Origin: Kozakia baliensis
GTDB taxonomy: Bacteria > Pseudomonadota > Alphaproteobacteria > Acetobacterales > Acetobacteraceae
Length of the DNA: 64,000 bases
Direction: 5' to 3'
Assembly (NCBI RefSeq): GCF_001787335.1
Contig: NZ_CP014674.1
Span: 1,833,501 to 1,897,500 of the forward strand
In this document: positions 17,084-25,848 of the stretch, piece after piece
How positions within the stretch are numbered: the stretch's first letter is position 1
Layout: the number at the start of each line of letters is the position of its first letter
Translations under genes and position numbers: made by a program
Notes under the pieces: generated by a model
The model's database searches: none
What the model was told of the DNA's origin: nothing
What the model saw: only the letters and a program-made list of their open reading frames with translations

Positions 17084-18190
17084 ATGCTCGATTTGCCAAC
17101 TCAGAAAACCAGCAAATCGCCTGCCATGTCTCTTCAGGACATAAAAGCCCTCGCTCAACAACTCGAGCCCGGCATCTCCCTTGCAGAATACCTCAACCAA
17201 CTCGTTGCCTTCGGTTTTTTCAAAGCCTTACTGCCTGAAAAACATGGTGGGTCAGGTATCGCTACAGATGCTGTGCGCGCTCCCGACTGCATGGATTTCC
17301 TTCGTATCCTTGGAAACAAAGACCTTTCGTTGGGGCGGTGCATTGAGGGACACATCAACGTTATCCGTCTCATGTATTTATACGCCACACCAGCACAATT
17401 CGCGGCTTTTGCAATGGCCGTTCAGGATGGCGCCCTTGCCGGAATTTGGGTGACGGATAGTTCCTCTCCCGTTCATCTGAAGGAATACACTCTAAGTGGT
17501 GTAAAGGGATTCGGCAGCGCGATTCATCTTGCTCAATGGGCGCTTATAACGGCGCAATCCGAAGCGGATGAAAGCCTGATGCTTTTTGTGCGGGTCGGCG
17601 ATAAGCAACGCATCGGCCCTGGCCCCGGCACCTTAAGCGGCATGCGTGAGAGCGATACCGGTTCGTACGATTTCAATGGTCTGGAGATATCGCCCGAAGC
17701 CATTATCGGGCAACCGGGCGATTACCTCCGCCAACCGGAATTTTCAGCGGGCGCATGGCGCGGCTCTGCCGTTGCACTTGGCGGGATCGATCGGCTGGTC
17801 GATCTTCTTCGTCACGAACTCCGTGTTCGTCATCGTACAGGCAGCCCTTTCCAACAAGAACGCGTCGGCCATGCCATGATCGCCCGCGAGACCGCCGCCA
17901 TGTGGACCGCCCGCGCGGCCATGATCGCCTATGACCGCACACAGGAAACGGGCGATCTCTCTGCAATCGTCAATTTTGCACGCATCGCAGTGGAACAAGC
18001 AGGCCTGCAAATTATAACTCTGGTTCAACGCGGCCTGGGCCTCTCCGCCTTTCTGCAAAACAACCCAGTGGAGAAAACCATGCGCGATCTTGCTGTCTAT
18101 CTGCGTCAACCGGCCCCTGACGAAACACTGACGGAAGCTGCCGTTTGGTTCATCGATAGAGAACCGCCCGTAGCTGGGTGGATGTCATGA
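17084..18190 (+). CDS. Acyl-CoA dehydrogenase-family protein
   Basis: 368 residues. N-terminal helical domain with LVAFGFFKALLPEKHGGSG, middle beta domain with AGIWVTDSSSP and LSGVKGFGSAIHLAQWALITA (the strand that holds FAD), and a C-terminal helical bundle beginning GAWRGSAVALGGIDRLVDLLR. The usual catalytic Glu near the C-terminus cannot be pinned down. Known: such flavoproteins oxidise acyl thioesters. Here the gene overlaps a PIG-L deacetylase by ATGA, followed by a methyltransferase in the same style, so it belongs to a biosynthetic group and not to beta-oxidation. It is slightly short for the family. Confidence 0.85.
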   Translation: MLDLPTQKTSKSPAMSLQDIKALAQQLEPGISLAEYLNQLVAFGFFKALLPEKHGGSGIATDAVRAPDCMDFLRILGNKDLSLGRCIEGHINVIRLMYLYATPAQFAAFAMAVQDGALAGIWVTDSSSPVHLKEYTLSGVKGFGSAIHLAQWALITAQSEADESLMLFVRVGDKQRIGPGPGTLSGMRESDTGSYDFNGLEISPEAIIGQPGDYLRQPEFSAGAWRGSAVALGGIDRLVDLLRHELRVRHRTGSPFQQERVGHAMIARETAAMWTARAAMIAYDRTQETGDLSAIVNFARIAVEQAGLQIITLVQRGLGLSAFLQNNPVEKTMRDLAVYLRQPAPDETLTEAAVWFIDREPPVAGWMS

Positions 18191-18918
18191 TTTCGGCCGC
18201 CACCCTGCATACCGCCTGGGAAAACCTACCACTCGCGGATTTGAACGACATCGCACCTGGGCGCACCCTTGTGCTGGCTCCTCATCCCGATGATGAAAGC
18301 CTTGGCTGTGGGGGTTTCATCGCGGAAAGCTGCGCGCGCGGAATTCTTCCCATTGTTGTCATCGCAACGGATGGCGCCGCCTCTCACCCCCAGTCCAAAA
18401 ATTGGCCGCCTGAAAGATTGGTGAGACAACGACGCCAGGAAGTTCAAAACGCCCTAACAAAACTCGGCTTACCTACGGAAAATCTCTTTTTCCTAGATTT
18501 GCCCGATAGCCACGCACCCGTTTCCGGTCCGGATTTCGAAAAATCTGTCGATACTCTGATCGATCTGGCCAAAGAACATCGCTGCGCTACTTTTCTTACC
18601 ACTTCACGGCACGATCCGCATTGCGATCATGAAGCCGCTTGGCTTATGGCGTCTGAAGCGGCCAAGCGCCTATCGCGGACACTTCTTACCTATCCCGTCT
18701 GGAGTTGGACGCTTCCACCCGAAACGCATCTTGACGACATCATGCCAAGCGGCTGGCGTCTTTCCATCGAGACGCATCTTTCCACGAAACGAGCCGCCAT
18801 TACCGCGCATGAAAGCCAGTATGGCCGTTTGATCGACGACGACCCGTCAGGTTTTGTGTTGCCGGAAAATCTGCTTAGTCGCGTTGTGCGCCCTTATGAG
18901 GTGTTTATCGCATCATGA
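18187..18918 (+). CDS. PIG-L-family N-acetylglucosamine-type deacetylase
   Basis: 243 residues from the ATG at 18187, with GGTGG seven bases ahead and an overlap with the previous stop. The zinc-binding signature APHPDDESLGCGGF lies at about residues 31-44; the partner His is in RHDPHCDHEAAW. Known: PIG-L/LmbE proteins remove acetyl groups from N-acetylglucosamine-containing compounds (mycothiol, GPI anchors, antibiotics). Its neighbours suggest a sugar-bearing lipid or capsule-like product. Its stop overlaps the start of the methyltransferase gene. Confidence 0.93.
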   Translation: MISAATLHTAWENLPLADLNDIAPGRTLVLAPHPDDESLGCGGFIAESCARGILPIVVIATDGAASHPQSKNWPPERLVRQRRQEVQNALTKLGLPTENLFFLDLPDSHAPVSGPDFEKSVDTLIDLAKEHRCATFLTTSRHDPHCDHEAAWLMASEAAKRLSRTLLTYPVWSWTLPPETHLDDIMPSGWRLSIETHLSTKRAAITAHESQYGRLIDDDPSGFVLPENLLSRVVRPYEVFIAS

Positions 18919-19550
18919 TCCAACAAAGCTGGAATGCTTCGATTTTCGAGAAAATCTATCAGACGAACGCCGATCCCTGGCGTTTCAAAACCAGCGCGTA
19001 CGAAAAGGAGAAGCTTGCGCGCCTGCTTACTTGGCTTCCCACGCATCGCCAACTCCATTCCATCATTGAACTTGGCTGTTCGATCGGGATCGGCACGCGC
19101 GCCTTATCGGAAAAATGCGATCATATCCTGGCGATCGATGCAGCCGCCAACGCTTTGTTGCGCGCTCGACATCATTGCGCCGAACGCCACAACGTTACGT
19201 TCCTCCAAGCTTTTTTGCCCGAAAAATGCCCGACCCAACCGCAAAACCATTATGATTTCGCGGTTATTTCCGAACTCCTCTATTTCCTAAATCAGAACGA
19301 CATCAAGCTTCTCGCCATCAAACTTCTGCCTTTGCTCACACGCTCGGCCTCCATCCTGCTCGTCAACTGGACCGGGCGTACCGATACGCCCTGCACAGGA
19401 GATCAGGCCGTAGAAATTTTCATCCAAACATGTCAACAGGCTGGATGGGAGGTGGAAAGACAAGAGCGCCATCCTCAATACCGGATCGATCTATTGTCAC
19501 CAACTCCAGACTCCGCCGTTCCCACGCCTCCAGCCGCGCCAGCAGCCTGA
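18915..19550 (+). CDS. SAM-dependent methyltransferase (NodS-like class I)
   Basis: 211 residues. Motif I IIELGCSIGIGTRALSEKCDHILAIDAA-type SAM site at about residues 51-78, then YDFAVISELLYFL where motif II/III lie. The opening 'IYQTNADPWRFKTSAYEKEK' is characteristic of NodS-like methyltransferases that act on de-N-acetylated sugars. That matches the PIG-L deacetylase just upstream, so sequential deacetylation then N-methylation is a reasonable inference. The last 131 bases overlap the end of the convergent glycosyltransferase gene; the Pro/Ala-rich C-terminus (PTPPAAPAA) lies in this overlap. Confidence 0.9.
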   Translation: MIQQSWNASIFEKIYQTNADPWRFKTSAYEKEKLARLLTWLPTHRQLHSIIELGCSIGIGTRALSEKCDHILAIDAAANALLRARHHCAERHNVTFLQAFLPEKCPTQPQNHYDFAVISELLYFLNQNDIKLLAIKLLPLLTRSASILLVNWTGRTDTPCTGDQAVEIFIQTCQQAGWEVERQERHPQYRIDLLSPTPDSAVPTPPAAPAA

Positions 19551-20436
19551 CGGCCGCGCGGTGATGCCGGGGCAGTTCGGAACGGCGAATCAACCGAGCA
19601 TTGCCCGCAATCCGACTGCGTAAACGACGAAACCGATCCAATGCCGGTTCAAAGGCATCATCGAGAAATTCGTCCTGGCGGATTAGGCGGCGCGCGATCG
19701 TCTCAGCCATTCCACCGGCAGCACGCCCGACCACACGCGCCGAAACCCATACCCAAACATCCGGCGCATGGCGGACTGGAACCCCCACCGAACGCAATGC
19801 GGCATAGAATGCACGGTCCTCGCCCGTAGGAATGAGTGGAATGCCTCCTGTCATGGCCAATGCTTCGCATGTCACGGCAATGCTTGCGCCGGAGCGTTCC
19901 GAATGGCGCGGCCAAGGATCGTGCGCATCGGGCGATAGGATCGTCCCTATGCGTTCCAGCAAAGCCCCGTATGCTAATTCAGCGTCATCATCCGCCTGAA
20001 GATGCGCCGGTATGTCATCCGCTTCGTTCGGGTCCAACAAAGCCCGCCCAAATACTGCACCCACCTGAAAATTCCCAAATGCCCGAATTGTATTCCTGAT
20101 CCAGCCCGGCCCGACGCGGCTATCCGCATCGGTCGAGAAGATCAGCCCTTCCGCTGGAGAAAGCGTCATAGCGAGAGACACCGCATCGTGCCGCGCTTGC
20201 CCGGCATGAGAATGCGCCGCATCGTAATGGCGCTCTTCCACCAAAATTTCACACGGGAAAAACGGTTTCAGCGCCTCAATACGTGCACGCGTCTTATCCG
20301 TGGAGTTATTGACAAGCACCACGATGCGATGAGGCCGGATAGCGTCCGGCGCTATGAGCGAGCGAAGGCAATTTTCGATACGTTCTTCTTCGTTCCGTGC
20401 CGGGATGGCCACGGTCCGCCATCTGTTTTCGAACAT
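19420..20436 (-). CDS. Family 2 glycosyltransferase
   Basis: 338 residues. GT-A signature TVAIPARNEEERIENCLRSL at the N-terminus, donor-binding LVNNSTDKTR, and DADSRVGPGW as the DxD metal site near residue 120; GEDRAFYAALRSVG is the acceptor-side ED motif. No membrane spans, so a cytoplasmic enzyme. Convergent with, and overlapping, the methyltransferase gene. In the same group are an acyl-CoA dehydrogenase and PIG-L deacetylase. The C-terminal third is Arg-rich and does not match anything I know. Confidence 0.9.
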   Translation of the reverse strand: MFENRWRTVAIPARNEEERIENCLRSLIAPDAIRPHRIVVLVNNSTDKTRARIEALKPFFPCEILVEERHYDAAHSHAGQARHDAVSLAMTLSPAEGLIFSTDADSRVGPGWIRNTIRAFGNFQVGAVFGRALLDPNEADDIPAHLQADDDAELAYGALLERIGTILSPDAHDPWPRHSERSGASIAVTCEALAMTGGIPLIPTGEDRAFYAALRSVGVPVRHAPDVWVWVSARVVGRAAGGMAETIARRLIRQDEFLDDAFEPALDRFRRLRSRIAGNARLIRRSELPRHHRAAVRLLARLEAWERRSLELVTIDRSGIEDGALVFPPPIQPVDMFG

Positions 20437-21202
20437 TCGGGACCATCATTTGGCGAAGAATTCTCAAATACCGTATGAAAATTTATCGCATGGAAAATCA
20501 TTATGGAAAATCGAAGGAGCGCATCAGCTAAATACCGGCGCACTTTCTAAAACTACTACCTCTGCGCCCAGCCTCCGAAGATTTTTCGCGCACTTGAGCG
20601 AAATCGCCGCAGTTGTGCGAAGCGCTACAGTGGTTATTAATGACCCGAACAGGATAAGAGTTCCCGTTCATAGTAACGAACATAATCTTGCTCCTAGGTG
20701 CGCACGGTCTTTCGAACGTCGAAGCATCGTCCTTGTTCTCAACCAGATCGTACGCCTTCTCCCAAACGGAACTTTCGAAAGGAGGTTCCTCCTATTTGTA
20801 AGCAAGATTTCTTTTCCATGGTCGTTCAACAACTTTTGCAATCTGCCACGATAAGGAAATGAACGGTTTTAATCGTGCTTGAAGAGTGCACACGCGTTCA
20901 CCTTGAACTCACTCTCCTTTGGTCAAGAAAGCGTGATCCTAACAAGGACACATTGCTAAATTGTAATTTTTAATTATCTTTGCTTTTGCAGAATCTCCAG
21001 AGATTCACACGAAATAGAATCTTCTTTTCCTTATGTATTAATTCTTTATCCAATTCATATTTTCGCCATTAGGTGTTCTGACAAGATTTTTTCGAAATAA
21101 TTATTTATATTCAGAGCAATAATTCAATAAATATACCAACAAAATCACCATCGCATCGGTCAAGATAACCTTTCAACGATCGAACAATTGGACCAAATAC
21201 TG
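20437..21202. other. Gap of about 770 bases without a confident gene
   Basis: An open frame at 20354-20854 (+) lacks any recognisable motif and overlaps the glycosyltransferase antisense, so it is not called. The right half is AT-rich. A small GGAGGTTCCTCC palindrome is present near 20780. The gap presumably holds the promoters of the glycosyltransferase (-) and of the lactonase-importer operon (+). Confidence 0.6.
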
Positions 21203-22117
21203 ATGTCAGGAAGCCCCTATGAAGTCTTCGATGAGAGTTTTCGTAAACTCATCAATCATACAGCCCATGTCCAGAAGCTGCACACCGGTTGCCGTTGGAC
21301 CGAAGGCCCCGCTTATTTCCCCGCCGGGCGCTATCTGATCTGGTCCGACATTCCAAATAATCGCATGCTCCGTTACGACGAATGCAACGATGCCGTCAGC
21401 ATCTTCCGTAACCCTTCCTACTATTCGAACGGCAACACAATCGACCGTCAGGGAAGGCTCGTTACTTGCGAACATGGCAGCCGCCGCGTGACGCGCACCG
21501 AAATCAATGGGAAAATAACCGTTATCGCGGATCACTATGACGGGAGGCGTCTCAACAGCCCCAATGATGTCGTCGTCAAATCCGATGGGTCCATCTGGTT
21601 TACGGACCCAACTTACGGGATCGATAGCGATTATGAAGGCGGAAGAAGCGAAAGCGAAATCGGCGCTTGCCATGTATACCGCGTAAATCCGGCCAACGGA
21701 CAAATCAGCGTCGTCGCCGATGATTTTATTCAGCCGAACGGTCTCGCTTTCTCACCCGATGAAACGAAACTCTATATCAGCGATACCGGGCGCACGCATT
21801 CCAATTCCAATCCTGCTCATATCCGAGTTTTCAACGTCACGGATGACAACAAGCTTTCAGGCGGAGAGGTCTTTTCGGAATGCAGTTCCGGCCTTTTCGA
21901 TGGTTTCCGCCTCGATGAAGCCGGGCGTCTCTGGAGCAGCGCCTATGATGGCGTGCACTGCATCAACTCCGACGGCAGACTGATCGGCAAAATCCTTATC
22001 CCGGAAATCGTCGCCAATCTGTGCTTCGGCGGCTTGCACCGCAACCGCCTCTATATCTGCGGCACGACCTCTATTTACGGCGTCTATTTGTTCGATAACG
22101 GCACGCCAACTTTTTGA
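21203..22117 (+). CDS. SMP-30/gluconolactonase-type sugar lactonase
   Basis: 304 residues from the ATG at 21203; a TTG five codons earlier is the alternative. Six-bladed beta-propeller motifs: TEGPAYFPAGRYLIWSDIPNNRMLRY (metal-binding Glu), GRRLNSPNDVVVKSDGSIWFTDPTYG (Asn/Asp metal ligands), PNGLAFSPDETKLYISDTG (Asp nucleophile region) and DGFRLDEAGRLWSS. Known: these metal-dependent enzymes open aldonolactones. No signal peptide, so it acts in the cytoplasm. It heads the sugar-importer operon, implying that the imported compound is oxidised to a lactone or arrives as one. Confidence 0.92.
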   Translation: MSGSPYEVFDESFRKLINHTAHVQKLHTGCRWTEGPAYFPAGRYLIWSDIPNNRMLRYDECNDAVSIFRNPSYYSNGNTIDRQGRLVTCEHGSRRVTRTEINGKITVIADHYDGRRLNSPNDVVVKSDGSIWFTDPTYGIDSDYEGGRSESEIGACHVYRVNPANGQISVVADDFIQPNGLAFSPDETKLYISDTGRTHSNSNPAHIRVFNVTDDNKLSGGEVFSECSSGLFDGFRLDEAGRLWSSAYDGVHCINSDGRLIGKILIPEIVANLCFGGLHRNRLYICGTTSIYGVYLFDNGTPTF

Positions 22118-22130
22118 CCCCATCATTTTA

Positions 22131-22166
22131 GGACCGACAATGAAATTGGGACCGACAATGAAAAAA
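22131..22166 (+). repeat. Tandem duplication of a translation start region
   Basis: Two adjacent 18-base copies begin GGACCGACAATGAAA (22131 and 22149); the first 15 bases are identical. Each carries a ribosome-site-like GGA and an ATG in the same frame (22140 and 22158). The binding-protein gene therefore has two equivalent starts, with only the second giving a standard signal peptide. Confidence 0.8.
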
Positions 22167-23260
22167 GCGACTTTCCTGACTTTCAGCATTATCGGCGCAC
22201 TCACCGTATACGCTCCGGCGCAAGCCGAGACCTACGCGCCCAAATGCTTTGCGCCATTGAACGCCAATACGAAAACCATCAATTTTCCTGCCAAGAAAGG
22301 CCCTTATAAAATCGGCTTCGCCAATGGCTTCATCGGCAATGGTTGGCGTGTGCAAATGCTGCAAACACTTCGTGCCTACGCCGAAACGCCGGAAATGAAA
22401 CCCCAGATCAAGGAATTGCGCATCGTAAGCGTTGGAACGGATGTATCCGCGCAGATCGCTTCGATGGATAATTTCATCAATGCGGGAATGGACGCGATCA
22501 TTGTGGACGCCAACAGTCCCACCGCCTTTAAACCCGTCCTGCGCCGCGCGCAGCAGGCGGGCGTGCTCATCGTTTCCTTCGATAATATTTTCGACGGCGC
22601 GGAAAAATATAACAATCTCATCCAGGTCAATCAGGACCAATACGCCATCGGAAAGCTTAGTGCCGAATGGCTCCTTCACAATATGAAGGAAAAAAACAAA
22701 ATCCTAGAAGTCCGCGGCGTGCCAGGCAACAGCGTGGACAGAGACCGTCATCAAGGTTTCCGCGATGCATTGAAGGAAGGTGGCAATCCTCAAGTCGTGG
22801 AGGTGGTCGGGAATTGGGATGACGGCGCTGGGCAGAAAGCCGTGGCGGATGCTTTGGCCGTTAACGGAAGCTTTGATGGCATTTACACTCAAGGTGGCAG
22901 TATCGGTGTAACGCATGGTTTGCTGGATAGCCACAAACCTCTGGTCCCCATTGCCGGAGAAGGAGAAAACGGCTTCCGCAAACTCATCGCCTCTCATAGC
23001 AAGGAAGGGCTGTTGGGAGAGTCCATCGGCCAGTCTCCCGCGCTGGTCGCTGTTTCGCTCAAAGCCGCCGTTGCGGCTCTGCAAGGGAAGCCCGTCCCCA
23101 GGAAATCCGGGTCCCGCTGCCTGAAGCCAATTACAAGACCCTCGAACCCGGCAAGAATTATTTCCCGGATTTGACGGACACATTCTTCGCGGCCCGTGAC
23201 TTCCCCGTTTGCGATATTTCCCTCTCCGCCGAGAGCATCATCGGTCAACCGTCCAAGTAA
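22158..23260 (+). pseudogene. Sugar-binding protein of importer 2, broken by a one-base frameshift near its 3' end
   Basis: From the second ATG the product has a good signal peptide (MKKATFLTFSIIGALTVYAPAQA). The fold is a type-I sugar binder: YKIGFANGFIGNGWRVQMLQ, DAIIVDANSP, GVPGNSVDRDRHQGF and GIYTQGGSIGVTHG. The open frame runs off into an unrelated tail and stops at 23174. Adding one base at the C-run 23096-23099 restores the family-like end QEIRVPLPEANYKTLEPG...FPVCDISLSAESIIGQPSK with a stop at 23258-23260. About 54 C-terminal residues are thus lost. This is either a recent inactivation or a sequencing error. The rest of the operon looks intact. Confidence 0.85.
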
Positions 23261-23281
23261 ATTTCCAGATGGAGAGCAGGC

Positions 23282-24838
23282 ATGAACGCTGTCACTTCGA
23301 CAATTTTGGAAACGATGCCTCCTCTCCTGGAACTTAAAGGCGTGACGAAACATTACGGTGCCGTCACCGCTCTTTCAGAAGGCAATCTGGTCTGCCGAAG
23401 CCATACGATCCACGCCATCATGGGAGAAAACGGCGCGGGTAAAAGCACACTGATCAAAATCATCGCAGGCGTCGTTTCCCCAAGCGATGGGCAGATTTTT
23501 CTGGATGGAAAGCCGATTTCCTTTACCGGCCCGACCGACGCCCAAAAACATGGCTGCGTTTGTGTGTTTCAGGAATTGTCCTTAGTGCCGGACCTTACCG
23601 TCGCCGAAAATATCGTCATGATTTCACCGCCGCGTAAATTCGGGCTTATCGACGCCAAAGCACAGCGCCGCGAGGCGGAAAAGCTTCTAGCGCTCGTCGG
23701 TTGCGAAGATATCGATACGCGCGCGCGTGTAAAAGATTTGCCGTTATCCCGACGTCAAATGATCGAAATCGCCAAAGCGCTCAGTTTCAAACCGCGCTTG
23801 CTTATTCTCGATGAAGCTACTTCGGCGCTGACGGCGGAAGATGTCGGAAAAGTATATGCTCTTCTCCGCCGATTACGCCAGGAAGGAACCTGTATCCTCT
23901 ACATCTCCCATCGTATGCACGAAATCCGCGAACTTGCCGATGTCTGCTCGGTTTTCGCCAATGGCCGCCATATCCAAACCTTTCGGCATGGGGAGCACAC
24001 GGAAGGCGAGATCGTCAAAATGATGATCGGGCGTGAAATCTCCCATCTTTTTCCTTCCAAACCCTGGCGGAATTTCGAGGACGACAAACCCGCACTCGAA
24101 GCGAGAAATCTAATCTGGGAGCCACGGCTTCGCAATGTCAGCGCTTCCGTCATGCCGGGTGAGATCTTCGGCCTCGGCGGACTGGATGGGCAAGGACAGC
24201 GCGAGTTTCTCCTGGCTTTATTCGGTTGCTTAGTCGGCGTTTCCGGCGAAATTCTTGTTGACGGAATGCCGACATATTTCCGCAGCCCCGCCAACGCCAA
24301 AAAACAACCCAACGCATTGGCCCTCATCCCTGAGGACCGAAAAAGCGAAGGACTGATGCTTAAAATGAGCGTTGCGGAAAATCTAACTGCCGCAACGCTC
24401 ATGCAGTGCCGCAACGGCTTGTTCGTCAGTCGCACCAAAGAGCGCGAGGCGGTCGAGAACATCGTCCACCGTATGCAGATCAAAGCCATTCCGGATCTGC
24501 CGGTCGAGACATTATCCGGCGGCAACCAGCAGAAGGTCGTGATCGGTAGATGGCTCCTCGCCAATCCGAATATCCTGCTGCTGAACGACCCTACTCGTGG
24601 CATCGATATCGGCACCAAGCAGGAAATCTATCGCCTCCTGCGCGAACTGGCCGATAACGGCACAACCATTGTCTTTTACTCGACGGATTATGACGAACTC
24701 ATCGGTCTCTGCGACCGTGTCGCGATTTTTTACGCTGGACAAATCATCCGCACACTCAAGGACGGAGACATCACCGAAGAAGCGATTGTCGCCAACGCAT
24801 TGAACGTAACCCAAGCCGAGGAAGCACAAGCGTTATGA
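23282..24838 (+). CDS. Sugar ABC transporter ATPase, tandem cassette (importer 2)
   Basis: 518 residues. The N-terminal cassette has Walker A GENGAGKST (about residue 56), the signature-equivalent LPLSRRQMIEIAKAL and Walker B LLILDEATSA. The C-terminal cassette has the degenerate Walker A GLDGQGQREFL, LSGGNQQKVVIGRWL and Walker B ILLLNDPTRG, where Asn replaces the usual Asp-adjacent acidic pattern (LNDPT instead of LDEPT). It overlaps the first permease by four bases. It belongs to the ribose/galactose type and drives a heterodimeric permease pair, since two permease genes follow. Confidence 0.94.
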   Translation: MNAVTSTILETMPPLLELKGVTKHYGAVTALSEGNLVCRSHTIHAIMGENGAGKSTLIKIIAGVVSPSDGQIFLDGKPISFTGPTDAQKHGCVCVFQELSLVPDLTVAENIVMISPPRKFGLIDAKAQRREAEKLLALVGCEDIDTRARVKDLPLSRRQMIEIAKALSFKPRLLILDEATSALTAEDVGKVYALLRRLRQEGTCILYISHRMHEIRELADVCSVFANGRHIQTFRHGEHTEGEIVKMMIGREISHLFPSKPWRNFEDDKPALEARNLIWEPRLRNVSASVMPGEIFGLGGLDGQGQREFLLALFGCLVGVSGEILVDGMPTYFRSPANAKKQPNALALIPEDRKSEGLMLKMSVAENLTAATLMQCRNGLFVSRTKEREAVENIVHRMQIKAIPDLPVETLSGGNQQKVVIGRWLLANPNILLLNDPTRGIDIGTKQEIYRLLRELADNGTTIVFYSTDYDELIGLCDRVAIFYAGQIIRTLKDGDITEEAIVANALNVTQAEEAQAL

Positions 24839-25848
24839 GCGAATTTCCCTCCGCCTCCTTAATGGCCCGGCGGGCGAGCTTATCCTATTGGCTGCATTAC
24901 AACGCCATCGTCTTATTGGCGGCACTCATCTTCATCGCCATGTTCGCGGTCTATCTCATTCTGCTGCCACGTGGCATTTCGACCGGCATTATGGTGACAG
25001 CGGCCAATAAAGGCGTTCTTCTCGCCCTTGTCGCCGCTGCGCAGACTTTCCCGGTCCTCACCGGAGGGATCGATCTTTCCGTGGGCGCCATCGTGATCAT
25101 GACGAATTGCCTCGCATCCAATTACGTTAACGGCAATCCTCTTCATATCGCCGAAGGATGCGCCCTTACGCTGATTTGCGGCCTCGCAGGAGGCGCCATC
25201 AACGCACTGGCCGTCGTCGTCGGGCGGTTGCAGCCCATTATCGCAACCTTGGCTTCCAGCACTGTTTTCTACGGTATCTCTCTTTTGTTTCGCCCGGAAC
25301 CGGGCGGCGATGTCGATGACGATTTCGCCAGCTTCATGACCGGCGCGATCGGCTGGATTCCAATTTCGCTCATTATCCTCTGCGCACTCTTATTGCTTGT
25401 CTGGCTTCCTTTCCGGACTTCCATGATCGGCCGTTCCATTTACGCTGTCGGTTCGGCGGAAAGCGCCGCCTATATGTCCGGCATCCATGTCGGTCGCGCA
25501 AAGGCCGCTTCTTATATTCTCGCCGGATTTTTCTCCGCCATCGCAGGCCTGCTTCTCACGCTGATCTCAGAATCCGCCCAGGCCAGCATGACCAATGCGG
25601 GAGATCTGACGTTAAACTCCATCGCTGCCGTCGTCATCGGCGGGACCTCGCTATTCGGTGGTGTCGGCGGCTTGCCCGGCTCCATTTTAGGTGCGTTCAT
25701 TCTGCGCACCATCGGCGATCTGCTCTTCGTCCTCAACGCTCCAGCGCTTTGGCAACCGCTGTTTCAAGGCGTCGTGCTGCTTGTCGCCGTGGGCCTCGGC
25801 GCGCTTCCCCTTCTACGTGTCCGCAACCGTCTGGAAGCTTTTCGATGA
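24835..25848 (+). CDS. Ribose-type ABC permease A (importer 2)
   Basis: 337 residues with a hydrophobic pattern of 8-10 spans. FPVLTGGIDLSVGAIVIM is the conserved CUT2 motif after the third span. The coupling loop is TNAGDLTLNSIAAVVIGGTSLFGGVGGLPGSI. It overlaps the ATPase stop (ATGA) and its own stop overlaps the second permease start (ATGA). It differs from the permease of importer 1 and from its partner, consistent with a heterodimer. Confidence 0.93.
   Translation: MSEFPSASLMARRASLSYWLHYNAIVLLAALIFIAMFAVYLILLPRGISTGIMVTAANKGVLLALVAAAQTFPVLTGGIDLSVGAIVIMTNCLASNYVNGNPLHIAEGCALTLICGLAGGAINALAVVVGRLQPIIATLASSTVFYGISLLFRPEPGGDVDDDFASFMTGAIGWIPISLIILCALLLLVWLPFRTSMIGRSIYAVGSAESAAYMSGIHVGRAKAASYILAGFFSAIAGLLLTLISESAQASMTNAGDLTLNSIAAVVIGGTSLFGGVGGLPGSILGAFILRTIGDLLFVLNAPALWQPLFQGVVLLVAVGLGALPLLRVRNRLEAFR

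Noticed and set aside
20354..20854. 166-codon frame in the gap after the glycosyltransferase
   Set aside because: No motif, no ribosome site, partly antisense to the glycosyltransferase.
23899..24618. 239-codon frame antisense to the importer 2 ATPase
   Set aside because: The plus strand shows both ATP cassettes; the minus frame has Ser/Pro/Arg-rich shadow composition.
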